This document shows positions 1-6,768 of a stretch of 18,506 bases of DNA, piece after piece (position 1 is the stretch's first letter; each line of letters opens with the position of its first letter). The stretch spans positions 1 through 18,506 of the forward strand of contig JADHYP010000005.1 in NCBI GenBank assembly GCA_016782355.1. Direction: 5' to 3'. A model generated the notes under the pieces. The model ran no database searches. It saw only the letters and a list, made by a program, of their open reading frames with translations, and was not told the DNA's origin. A program made the translations under genes and the position numbers. Source of the stretch: Candidatus Syntropharchaeum sp. GTDB lineage: Archaea > Halobacteriota > Syntropharchaeia > Alkanophagales > Methanospirareceae.

Positions 1-81
1 TATGGTTTCCTCCACCCACTCCGAAGGTATCCCTCGCCTCTTTATCTTCTTTAATGCCAAGGGGATAATTTTCACACTCAT
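1..81 (-). CDS. DUF4258-like small protein, 5' part only (cut by window edge)
   Basis: The first 27 codons of a minus-strand gene are visible, starting at an ATG at 81 and running off the left edge. The visible peptide contains ALKKIKRRGIPSEWVEETI, which resembles the 'HA-x3-hydrophobic-x2-RGI-x3-V-x2-I' core of DUF4258 proteins, although the usual His is replaced (PLALKK). DUF4258 proteins are small and often found as toxin-like partners of antitoxins; that role is family knowledge and not shown here. An AT-rich stretch at about 84-106 could be its promoter. It is upstream of, and separate from, the GalT-like gene ending at 107. Another DUF4258-like gene starts at the opposite window edge. 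Confidence 0.45.
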   Translation of the reverse strand, partial: MSVKIIPLALKKIKRRGIPSEWVEETI

Positions 82-106
82 TATTAAAGTATAACTTAAA
101 CAGTCA

Positions 107-1144
107 TTAAAAAGAAACTTGTGCTAACTTGAAGGGGTCAGATGAAATAACAGAAGCCGCATAAAGTTCCATTGCTCCAATATCAGAATTCCTATCGGCT
201 AAAGAGCCTCTATCCACAAGCCTGACGATATGGTAATCGCCTAACTGAAAGATAGCGAGATTGAACGATTGCACACCCATATCGAGATACTTCTTTAACA
301 ATCCATAAATCGTATCCGCCATCTCATCGCTTCTTCTCGCTTTACTAACAACAATAATCTCCTTCTCTTTTACTGGCGTCAAGTAAACCAGAACTCTTTC
401 CGCTTTATGCTCGCTCGCAAGCCCTAAACTATGATGAACCTTGTATAAATCCTCAATATAACCGGTGTTAAATTCTCTTTTATAATCGGCTGCGACTTTA
501 TCCAAAACTTCCAATTTACCATACCTCATCCTCGAAGCCGTTAATTGTATATGCCCGTGAATAATCGAAGCTCCACTCCTCCAGAGACAATTCCAGAGGA
601 AGAACTTTTGCAGCAACTTCTTTTCTCCCTCGCACTTTCTGACTTCCTCAAACCAGCGCTCTCCGGTTCTTAAGTAATCCTCTATCCATTCCCTTTTTAT
701 CTCCAGGGGATTGTGTTCATTGAAAATTATCAAACTATGGAAAGAATCATACTTTGCTATGTTGCTACCAGTAATGCAATATTTCCCCCTCACTCTGCCG
801 AACACGTCTGCCGGTGTTTGCTTTTCGGGATTGCAAAAAAGGCATTTTTCCTTCTCTTTCCGCTCTTCCTGCTCTATCGTTGATTTCGATTCCACCGGTC
901 TATCAGTCCGTAACCCGTTAAATAAGCTGTGTTCGCCGGTAAACTTGTTTTTAATAGACACTATTCGCTGCTTTTCCACTCGCTCAACCGAACCAAACCT
1001 CTTTTTCACCCAGTCCTCCATCTCAGCGGTAATTTTTTGGCTGCCTGTGTAAATTTCAAACGAATAAAAGCGGTTGAACAACTCCCTGGCTTCTCCTGAA
1101 AGCGTGTCAACAATTTTGTCGAGTTCCGTTATTCCGTGTTTCAT
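107..1144 (-). CDS. GalT-like nucleotidyltransferase (HIT superfamily)
   Basis: The 345-residue protein resembles galactose-1-phosphate uridylyltransferase and its archaeal relatives, which move a nucleotidyl group between sugar phosphates or nucleotides. Visible signatures are a CLFCNP zinc-binding knuckle (Cys101, Cys104) and, after NCLWRSGASII, the catalytic HGHIQ motif (His196-His198-Gln200), matching the GalT HxHxQ pattern in which the second His carries the nucleotidyl group. Length is normal for the family. The start is supported by GAGGAAG just upstream of the ATG at 1144. It is transcribed away from the glycogen-synthase-like gene, with a repeat element between them. Its neighbours suggest a role in entry or exit of hexose 1-phosphate for polymer metabolism. 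The exact substrate cannot be read from sequence; an ADP-glucose or Ap4A phosphorylase-like activity is an alternative. Confidence 0.8.
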   Translation of the reverse strand: MKHGITELDKIVDTLSGEARELFNRFYSFEIYTGSQKITAEMEDWVKKRFGSVERVEKQRIVSIKNKFTGEHSLFNGLRTDRPVESKSTIEQEERKEKEKCLFCNPEKQTPADVFGRVRGKYCITGSNIAKYDSFHSLIIFNEHNPLEIKREWIEDYLRTGERWFEEVRKCEGEKKLLQKFFLWNCLWRSGASIIHGHIQLTASRMRYGKLEVLDKVAADYKREFNTGYIEDLYKVHHSLGLASEHKAERVLVYLTPVKEKEIIVVSKARRSDEMADTIYGLLKKYLDMGVQSFNLAIFQLGDYHIVRLVDRGSLADRNSDIGAMELYAASVISSDPFKLAQVSF

Positions 1145-1163
1145 GCTTCCTCTTTATTTGTTC

Positions 1164-1330
1164 AGCTCCTTTTTATAACCACAAGATTACACATAAGCCC
1201 TTTCAGGGCTTGCGGGGACATGGGGCAGAGCCCCATAATTTTCACGAGAAACCTTTCTTTAAAAAAGAAAGCTTTACTAAAGATAAAACTTTTTTCTAAA
1301 AAGTTTTAGTGTTAATCTCGTGGTTTTTTT
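1164..1330. repeat. Hairpin-rich MITE-like element, copy A, with inserted double-hairpin module
   Basis: This intergenic block is repeated in inverted orientation at 14631-14776. Its ends, AACCACAAGATTACAC at 1177-1192 and GTGTTAATCTCGTGGTT at 1309-1325, form imperfect terminal inverted repeats. Shared backbone segments are TTTTCACGAGAAACCTTTC (about 1239-1257), AAGAAAGCTTTA (about 1265-1276) and a hairpin AAACTTTTTTCTAAAAAGTTT (about 1287-1307). A GC-rich module at 1193-1236 interrupts the backbone between the left end and TTTTCACG. The block separates the divergently transcribed GalT-like and glycosyltransferase genes and contains no gene. Non-autonomous mobile element is an inference; no target-site duplication is obvious. 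Confidence 0.75.
1193..1236. repeat. Double-hairpin GC-rich module inside repeat copy A
   Basis: Two tight hairpins follow one another: AAGCCCTTTCAGGGCTT (1195-1211, 7-bp stem, 3-base loop) and TGGGGCAGAGCCCCA (1221-1235, 6-bp stem, AGA loop), joined by GCGGGGACA. The same module is at 14679-14720, but there it lies at another place in the backbone and in the opposite orientation relative to the backbone. Confidence 0.8.
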
Positions 1331-1344
1331 ATCTTATATGCTGG

Positions 1345-1357
1345 CAAATATATATCG
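1345..1357 (+). promoter_or_regulatory. Putative TATA box for the glycogen-synthase-like gene
   Basis: GCAAATATATATC lies about 25 bases upstream of the ATG at 1377, the spacing of an archaeal TATA box from a leaderless start. No Shine-Dalgarno motif precedes that ATG, which fits leaderless translation. Confidence 0.45.
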
Positions 1358-1376
1358 AAGGGCAAAAATAATAAAC

Positions 1377-2639
1377 ATGAGATTAGGTTATTTCATCTGG
1401 GAATATCCACCGAGAATAGTCGGCGGTTTGGGAACTTATGCAGAGAATATTTGCCCGGCGATACTGGACTTGGGACATGACATTTCCGTGTTTACGGTGA
1501 ACGACGGTACGTTAAAAACGAGGGAGAGATTAAACGGCATTGACGTTAACCGACCGATGCTCGTGGACGGGAGCAACATACTTCCGCTCTTCTTAACGGA
1601 AGACCTGAGAAGATGGGACTCCGGAACTAAATTCTTCAATGACGTGCTTATATACAACATCCTCAGTGCTACTAAATTCGTTAACGAGCTAATAAAAAAA
1701 GAAGGTTATGAGTTCGATATAGTCTGCGCACACGATTGGCTAAGCGCAATGGCGGGAATGATGATAAAGCAAGAGACCGGTTTACCTTTTGTGCTCCATC
1801 TGCATTCAACCGAATGGGGTCGTTCACTCGGTGGTGGTTCGGCAGTTATTCGCCATATAGAAGAAACCGCAGCTAACGTCGCTGATAGGGTAATAACGGT
1901 AAGTTATCCAATGCACGAGGACCTTACAAGACATGGATTTGACGCTGCTAAGATAAGCGTTTGCTGGAATGGCATCAATTTGGATAAATACGACATGAAG
2001 AAGCTTGAGGATAAGGAAATTCAGACCCTGCGAAATAAATACGGAATTGGAGCAGAAGAAAAGATGCTGCTTTTCGTTGGCAGATTGACTGCGGTTAAAG
2101 GCATCGTAAACCTGGTGAAGGCAATGCACATGGTTACAATCAAGCATCCAGAGGCGAAACTCGTTATTCTTGGCAAAGGCGAGTTAGAGCAAACTGTTTC
2201 CGAGCTGATAAATAAATTGAACGTAGGGGAAAAAGTGAAGACGAGGTTTGAGTTTGTATCCGAGGAGGAAAGGATATTACATTACGGAGCTTGTGACATA
2301 GCTGTTTGCCCTTCTTTATACGAGCCTTTTGGTATTGTCTCCTTGGAAGCGATGGCGATGCGGAAGCCCGTTGTAGTGGGTGCCAGTGGAATTAGCGGGT
2401 TCAAGGACCAGGTAATTCCTTCCGGGCATGAACGAACGGGTGTTCACGTTGACGGCGGTAGTAAAGCGGACATAGCATGGGGGATAAATACGCTGCTTGA
2501 GAACGTGCAAAAAGCAACGGAGATGGGAAAAAGAGGAAGACTGCGGGTGGAAAAATATTTCTCATGGGAGAAGGCTGCGGAACGTACAATTGCGATTTAT
2601 GAGGACGTGATAAGAGAAGTGGAGGGTGAGAAGAAATAA
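1377..2639 (+). CDS. Glycogen/starch-synthase-like glycosyltransferase (GT-B fold, GT4/GT5 type)
   Basis: This 420-residue protein fits archaeal glycogen synthases and related GT-B glycosyltransferases, which add glucose from a nucleotide sugar to a glucan. Residues 1-20 hold the N-terminal glycine-rich acceptor loop (PPRIVGGLGTYAEN), followed by CAHDWLSA and HSTEWGRS. The C-terminal nucleotide-sugar half begins near FVGRLTAVKG (Arg236, Lys241) and contains the E-x7-E motif in YEPFGIVSLEA (Glu316, Glu324). I chose the ATG at 1377 because the protein then begins at the usual MRLGYFIWEYPP strand, while a longer frame would start inside the repeat. The gene ends 5 bases before the GH57 gene, so the two are probably one operon. 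A second GT of the same type is fused to a histidine kinase on the other strand. Donor (ADP- or UDP-glucose) is not determined. Confidence 0.85.
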   Translation: MRLGYFIWEYPPRIVGGLGTYAENICPAILDLGHDISVFTVNDGTLKTRERLNGIDVNRPMLVDGSNILPLFLTEDLRRWDSGTKFFNDVLIYNILSATKFVNELIKKEGYEFDIVCAHDWLSAMAGMMIKQETGLPFVLHLHSTEWGRSLGGGSAVIRHIEETAANVADRVITVSYPMHEDLTRHGFDAAKISVCWNGINLDKYDMKKLEDKEIQTLRNKYGIGAEEKMLLFVGRLTAVKGIVNLVKAMHMVTIKHPEAKLVILGKGELEQTVSELINKLNVGEKVKTRFEFVSEEERILHYGACDIAVCPSLYEPFGIVSLEAMAMRKPVVVGASGISGFKDQVIPSGHERTGVHVDGGSKADIAWGINTLLENVQKATEMGKRGRLRVEKYFSWEKAAERTIAIYEDVIREVEGEKK

Positions 2640-2644
2640 AGCAA

Positions 2645-4141
2645 ATGACAAAGAAGAGCATCTGCCTTGCTTTTGAAGTTCACCAGCCGTTCAGGCTGAG
2701 GAAAGACTTCTTCTGGAATAAGCAAATGTTCAAGAGAAGCATGAAGGTAGAGGACCTTTTCGATTATTACTTCTTTGACGATAAAGACAGAGAAGTATTT
2801 GAGAAAGTAGCAAGAAAATGCTATCGCCCTACGAATGATATAATAATGGGGCTGATAGACGAATACGACGATTTTAAAGTCGCGTATAGCATTTCCGGTG
2901 TGTTTGTAGAGCAATGCGAGAGCTATGGTTTTGGTAAGGGTATTCTGGAGGACTTCCGACAGCTTGCATCGAGTAGAAAAGTGGAGTTCTTAGACCAGAC
3001 ATATTATCATTCGCTGGTAGGTCTTTATGAGGAAGAAGGAGAATTTATCGAGCAGGTGAAAGCACATCGCGAATTAATGCGTGACTTAATTGGATATGAA
3101 CCTTCCTTTTTTGAAAACACCGAACTGCTGTATAACAACCGAATAGCGAAGCTCGTGGAGAACATGGGCTACCGGGGTATGTTCGCCGAAGGCGTGGAGA
3201 GGGTATTGGACGGGGGTTCACCAAACTACGTTTATGCGCCCATGGGCTGCAAGAATCTAAAAGTTCTTCTCAGGAATTACCCGCTAACCGACGACATAGG
3301 ATTTAGATTCTCGCTAAAGAGCTGGAAAGAGTATCCTTTGAGTGCCGCTAAATACGCATCATGGCTCGATGCAACGCAGGGGCAGTGCATAAACCTCTTT
3401 TTGGATTATGAAACTTTTGGCGAGCATCACTGGGAAGATACAGGGATATTTGAGTTTCTATGTGATTTGCCATTGCAGGTATTGAAATACGAGATGGAAT
3501 TTTCAATGCCTTCGGAGATAATAGAGAGCTATAAGCCGGTAGGAGTGATAGACGTAAGAAATTTAGAGACGACGTCCTGGGCTGACGTGGAGAAAGACAC
3601 TTCTTGCTTCATCGGTAATACGATGCAGTGGGCATGTTACGAATATCTGAGATGGCTCGAACCTTATGTAAAAGAGTCAAAGGATGAGGAACTGCTGAAA
3701 ATATGGCGTTACCTTGGCACAAGCGACCATCTCTATTATATGTTCACGGTAGGCGGTGCGTCAGGGGAGGTGCACAGTTATTTCTCTCATTTTGAGAAGC
3801 CCCATGATGCTTTTGTCGCTTTATTCTCCGTCATTCACGATTTCGATGCCCGGTTAAGAGTGAGGATAAAAAAAGCCGATTATCCTTTCGTTTTTCAGGA
3901 TGGGGAAAAGGTATGGAGTTTGAAGGGGTTATGCGAATATATAAAGAGAACGAGGGGAGAGAAAGCGGAAGAAGCTATAAGAGATTATATGGAAAGAGGA
4001 GATTTTGAGCGCTGGATAAGGGAAAGTGTAAGGGAGGCGGAGATTGCGAAAGAAGTAGAGAATTTAAGTTTAAGCATAGAAAAGCAGAAATACGATGCGG
4101 ATGTGTTACGGGAGCGGATATGTGGGATTATTTCTAAATGA
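2645..4141 (+). CDS. Glycoside hydrolase family 57 (alpha-amylase / glucanotransferase type)
   Basis: The 498-residue protein is a GH57 enzyme acting on alpha-1,4-glucans. Conserved regions appear in order: HQP (residues 13-15), VEFLDQTYYHS (113-123), FFENTELLYNN with the predicted nucleophile Glu160, LFLDYETFGEHHW with the predicted acid/base Asp254, and TSDHLYYMFTVGG (359-371). No signal peptide is visible, so it should be cytoplasmic and act on an internal polymer. The C-terminal ~90 residues (about 412-478) contain SLKGLCEYIK and MERGDFERWIR, and resemble a domain also found at the C-terminus of the nucleotidyltransferase at 9049-10470. It starts 5 bases after the glycogen-synthase-like gene, consistent with coupled expression for synthesis, branching or degradation of glycogen. 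Precise specificity (amylase, glucanotransferase or branching) is uncertain. Confidence 0.88.
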   Translation: MTKKSICLAFEVHQPFRLRKDFFWNKQMFKRSMKVEDLFDYYFFDDKDREVFEKVARKCYRPTNDIIMGLIDEYDDFKVAYSISGVFVEQCESYGFGKGILEDFRQLASSRKVEFLDQTYYHSLVGLYEEEGEFIEQVKAHRELMRDLIGYEPSFFENTELLYNNRIAKLVENMGYRGMFAEGVERVLDGGSPNYVYAPMGCKNLKVLLRNYPLTDDIGFRFSLKSWKEYPLSAAKYASWLDATQGQCINLFLDYETFGEHHWEDTGIFEFLCDLPLQVLKYEMEFSMPSEIIESYKPVGVIDVRNLETTSWADVEKDTSCFIGNTMQWACYEYLRWLEPYVKESKDEELLKIWRYLGTSDHLYYMFTVGGASGEVHSYFSHFEKPHDAFVALFSVIHDFDARLRVRIKKADYPFVFQDGEKVWSLKGLCEYIKRTRGEKAEEAIRDYMERGDFERWIRESVREAEIAKEVENLSLSIEKQKYDADVLRERICGIISK

Positions 4142-4205
4142 ACTTATTTATTATATGCAATAAATATTGGACTAAGATTGTGAAAAAATAGGAAGGTGAT
4201 GGTTT

Positions 4206-4409
4206 ATTAGCACGATAGAAGAAGTGGGAACGGTTGCTGGTGAAATATGGCATTTATTGAAAGAAAGAGATGAGTTAAGCATATCCGGAGTGGTCTCAGA
4301 GATAAATGCCTCGCAAAGCACCGCTTACATGGGTCTTGGATGGCTCGCAAGGGAGGATAAGCTGGAGTTTGCTAAAAAGAGCAGAGGCGTTTTCGTTAGA
4401 TTGAAGTAA
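4206..4409 (+). CDS. Small winged-helix protein (DUF2582-like), unusual start
   Basis: The protein is almost entirely one winged helix-turn-helix: VGTVAGEIWHLLKE, then SISGVVSEI, then a recognition-helix-like STAYMGLGWLAREDKLEF and a wing ending FVRLK. It resembles the small DUF2582 wHTH proteins of archaea. The frame is open from 4200. A good Shine-Dalgarno motif GGAAGGTGAT at 4191-4200 points to initiation near the ATT at 4206; the next recognised start, GTG at 4224, is 24 bases from it. The ATG at 4199 is out of frame and hits TAG after three codons. A rare ATT start, or a one-base indel after ATG, are both possible. The C-terminal domain of the convergent gene at 4465 is a paralogue. DNA targets are unknown; the glycan genes are likely candidates by position. 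Confidence 0.65.
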   Translation: MSTIEEVGTVAGEIWHLLKERDELSISGVVSEINASQSTAYMGLGWLAREDKLEFAKKSRGVFVRLK

Positions 4410-4464
4410 AGGAATTAGAAGAAGCAGCGAGTGCGAATTCGGATATTTACCTCGATTAGTTGAC

Positions 4465-5091
4465 TCACGGCAAACGAACGAAATATCTTCCCTCTCTTTC
4501 CATAAAATCCAGCTCATCCGCTCTTGTAAGCCAGCCTAAAGCGAGGTAGCAGATATTTGGCAACGCTTCCGTCTTGATAATAACTTTTGATATATTTAGC
4601 TCCTCTTTTATATCCAATAAACATCTTATCTCCTCTGCTATCATCTCGACGTTCCTTCTTTTCAAATCTACTCTACTTCTCATTATCCACTCGAGCGATG
4701 CCTTCACCGCCTCAGCTATCCTGTTCGTTTTCTGCTCCAGCATCTTCTCCCGCTCTTCCCTTAATTCTCCCTCTTCCAAATCGCTATTCAGTATCTCCAC
4801 TTCTTGAACGTCCTTACTCTTTATTAACACCCTCATTCTCTCATTTATTTGCAGCCTTATCATCACCCTGTTCAGCAATTCATTCGCAATCTCTCTCACT
4901 TTCACGTTTATTAACATCCCCATATTCTCCTCAACGTCTTCCGCATACGGATAAGATTTTATGTATTCGGCTATCTCGGTAGGAGAAACAAAGATACCTG
5001 CATCTACTTCCTCCACTCGCAATCCCGTTCCTTCCTCTAAAATCTCATTCAGTAGCCCCTTTAGCAGATAGTTCAGTTCGATTTTTTCCAT
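4465..5091 (-). CDS. Uncharacterised protein with C-terminal winged-helix domain (DUF2582-like)
   Basis: The 208-residue protein ends in a domain (about residues 155-208; NISKVIIKTEALPNICYLAL, GWLTRADELDF, YFVRLP) that aligns well with the small wHTH protein encoded convergently just downstream: GWL-x-R-x-D-x-L-x-F and FVRL are shared. The N-terminal ~150 residues are charged and mainly helical by eye, with LRVEEVDAGIFVSPTEIAEYI and a Glu/Lys-rich stretch (LEEGELREEREKMLEQKTNR); I do not recognise a family. No membrane segment is visible. I chose the ATG at 5091; a GTG two codons upstream is the alternative. It is divergent from the ArsR-like gene, with about 60 bases of AT-rich intergenic DNA. 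A transcription regulator or partner of the small wHTH protein is likely but inferred. Confidence 0.7.
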   Translation of the reverse strand: MEKIELNYLLKGLLNEILEEGTGLRVEEVDAGIFVSPTEIAEYIKSYPYAEDVEENMGMLINVKVREIANELLNRVMIRLQINERMRVLIKSKDVQEVEILNSDLEEGELREEREKMLEQKTNRIAEAVKASLEWIMRSRVDLKRRNVEMIAEEIRCLLDIKEELNISKVIIKTEALPNICYLALGWLTRADELDFMEREGRYFVRLP

Positions 5092-5150
5092 ATTCACTTC
5101 TTTTTAGAGAGAGACGTATTAAAAATAATCTTTAAATTATAATTCCACCA

Positions 5151-5426
5151 GTGGATAATAAAGCAATGAAAAGTGACGATGATTTAATAAAGGACGTTCA
5201 TGTCCTGTTGTATCCATTAAGATACCGGATTGTAGAGTTACTGGAAGAGAAGCCGATGCACGTGACCGGGATAAGCACTGTATTGGAAGAAGAAAGGAGG
5301 CTCGTTTCTTATCATCTACTCATACTGGTAGAGCATGGTTTCCTACGCAGTAATTCCGTAATTATTTACTACGGCCGAGTTCTTTTAAAAGGTAAGCGAA
5401 GCTCTTTTCCCATGCCGTGCCGATAA
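5151..5426 (+). CDS. ArsR-like helix-turn-helix protein, probably truncated at the C-terminus
   Basis: The start of the protein shows a typical archaeal ArsR-type wHTH: LLYPLRYRIVELLEEKPMHV, TGISTVLEEERRLVSYHLL as helix-turn-helix, and LVEHGFLRS as the start of the wing. After about residue 70 the sequence (SVIIYYGRVLLKGKRSSFP) no longer follows the wing and C-terminal helix I expect, and the frame stops inside the 3' end of the convergent CBS-domain gene (58-base overlap). This suggests loss of the real 3' end by deletion. The GTG at 5151 and the ATG at 5166 are both plausible starts; TTTAAATTATAAT at 5131-5143 is the nearby TATA candidate. Function as a repressor is likely for the family; the ligand is unknown. 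Confidence 0.6.
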   Translation: MDNKAMKSDDDLIKDVHVLLYPLRYRIVELLEEKPMHVTGISTVLEEERRLVSYHLLILVEHGFLRSNSVIIYYGRVLLKGKRSSFPMPCR

Positions 5427-6172
5427 TCTCGGAACCAGAAAATCCCTGAGGCGAAGCTGGACATTGATTGCTGCTTCCTCCAGTAAGTCGTATGCCGGAA
5501 TTTTCTCAAAATAGTCTCCAGCATCTTCCTTTGCTTCTCCATTGACTTTTCGACTTCTCCTTTCTTCTCAACGTCATGATGGAGCTGCGCCATGCTATCA
5601 AATATATCTTTTAGCCCCTTGTCGTCCACGTAATAACTCACGAGTTCACTCACTTCATCGAACACTTCTTTCAGTCTTCCCTTGCAGCTCTTCTCGTCTT
5701 TTTCCGCTAAGAATGCTTCGCAATCGCTCAAAGACCGCTCAAGCCTGTCAAGCGTCCACCCACTCGCTAAGACACGCACCTCCGGATAAAATCTTTTTAT
5801 ATACTCTGGCTTCAGTGTCAATATATTTCTAACGCTTACAATGCCTACGAGCACGCCGTTTTCCACCACCGGCAGCCTTTTTATGGCATTCTTTGCTGCA
5901 AGCTTACATGCTTCGTCTATCGATGCTTTCGGCTCGATGGTGACCAAAGGGGAAGACATCACTTCTTTCGCTTTTACCTCACTTGCCCTCTTGTTCTTCA
6001 ATAGAACTTTTAATGCTATGTCCCGCTCAGTGATTATTCCAGCGGGTTTGCCTTCCGAGGTTATAACTACGCTCCCTATCCCCAATTCCTCCATATCTTC
6101 CGCTATTTTAATGATTGCCGTGTCTTCGTCTTCCGTGATGATAGGACGGCTCATTATGTCTCGGATTTTCAT
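5369..6172 (-). CDS. Twin-CBS-domain protein with helical C-terminal region
   Basis: Two CBS domains occupy about residues 1-122. The first contains IRDIMSRPIITEDEDTAI, GIGSVVITSEGKPAGIITERDIA; the second VMSSPLVTIEPKASIDEA, AIKRLPVVENGVLVGIVSVRNIL. Paired CBS domains bind adenine nucleotides and act as energy or ligand sensors; the ligand here cannot be read. Residues about 123-225 form a charged helical region (SLSDCEAFLAEKDEKSCKGR) that I do not recognise. The last ~45 residues (TYWRKQQSMSSFASGIFWF and following) are rich in aromatic and basic residues and overlap the end of the convergent ArsR-like gene, so they may be readthrough into foreign sequence. The ATG has a GGTGA motif 4 bases upstream. 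A palindromic repeat with a shared flank lies 5' of the gene. Confidence 0.8.
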   Translation of the reverse strand: MKIRDIMSRPIITEDEDTAIIKIAEDMEELGIGSVVITSEGKPAGIITERDIALKVLLKNKRASEVKAKEVMSSPLVTIEPKASIDEACKLAAKNAIKRLPVVENGVLVGIVSVRNILTLKPEYIKRFYPEVRVLASGWTLDRLERSLSDCEAFLAEKDEKSCKGRLKEVFDEVSELVSYYVDDKGLKDIFDSMAQLHHDVEKKGEVEKSMEKQRKMLETILRKFRHTTYWRKQQSMSSFASGIFWFRDYRHGMGKELRLPFKRTRP

Positions 6173-6206
6173 TTTTCACCACTTTTTTCATTGTACATAA
6201 AGTATA

Positions 6207-6311
6207 ACTTCCTTCTATTTAAGACGCGGATTAACACGGATTTACGCGGATTTATTTAAGTTTAACCGTGTTGATTTTCATCATCTGTGTTAATCTGCGT
6301 TAATCTGTGTC
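6207..6311. repeat. 89-base palindromic element plus conserved flank, copy 1
   Basis: The core at 6223-6311 is imperfectly palindromic. Each arm is built from short direct repeats of the type ACGGATTAACAC/CAGATTAACAC, around a loop containing AACCGTGTTGATT. The reverse complement matches 17914-18001 at roughly 88-90 percent by eye. The match continues into the 16-base flank ACTTCCTTCTATTTAA (6207-6222). In both copies this flank points toward the start of a gene: here the CBS gene, 36 bases away on the minus strand. A small non-autonomous mobile element or a dispersed repeat carrying expression signals is inferred. Confidence 0.8.
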
Positions 6312-6323
6312 AATAATTTATTC

Positions 6324-6722
6324 TCACTCTCGTGCTGGTTTGGGATACGACCTAATTTGTTCGAGAACGCGAGGGAAATCGGCAAATACCGCTCCTAAAT
6401 CCACCGTTCCTACCACGTCCACAACGCCTAAAGCTGCTATAACTTCCCCTTTCCTGTTCCGAATCGGAGCAACGATAACGGGTATTCGCGCATATCTCCC
6501 GATAAGAGGTGTCGTCCGTACCACTCGGTTCTCCTTCAGCACTCGCTCTAATACCGGACCTGTGTATTCAAAATCTATAACTTCCCCTTTTTCCACTCTA
6601 ACACCCTTTTTATTCTTGCTTCGCATTGTCACCGGTATTACAAGCAAATCGTTCACTGCCTTTGCTATCGGTGCGAGTTCTTCTGCGTTCGAGTCCTCAT
6701 TTATTACTAAGCTCTCTTCCAT
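6324..6722 (-). CDS. DUF2111-like protein
   Basis: The 132-residue protein contains RVVRTTPLIGRYARIPVIVA followed by PIRNRKGEVIAALGVVDVVG, a pattern I associate with DUF2111, a small uncharacterised family of methanogenic archaea. No membrane segment is visible. The ATG at 6722 has a clear GGAGG six bases upstream. It follows the glycosyltransferase-kinase gene by 46 bases on the same strand and is probably the last gene of that operon. The 'APIR...GEVIAALGVVD' strand pattern resembles ligand-sensing folds such as PAS/GAF/roadblock, but that is only an impression. Function is unknown. Confidence 0.65.
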   Translation of the reverse strand: MEESLVINEDSNAEELAPIAKAVNDLLVIPVTMRSKNKKGVRVEKGEVIDFEYTGPVLERVLKENRVVRTTPLIGRYARIPVIVAPIRNRKGEVIAALGVVDVVGTVDLGAVFADFPRVLEQIRSYPKPARE

Positions 6723-6768
6723 TTTTCCCTCCTTCTTCCTTTGGTAAAGCTTTTCTTTTTAATAAATA

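Noticed and set aside
711..1052. Plus-strand open frame of 113 codons opposite the GalT-like gene
   Set aside because: It lies wholly antisense to a gene with clear catalytic motifs and has no recognisable protein pattern.
1320..1376. Upstream start of the glycogen-synthase-like protein
   Set aside because: The extra 19 residues are encoded by the repeat's end and promoter-like DNA; homologues begin at the MRLGYF strand.
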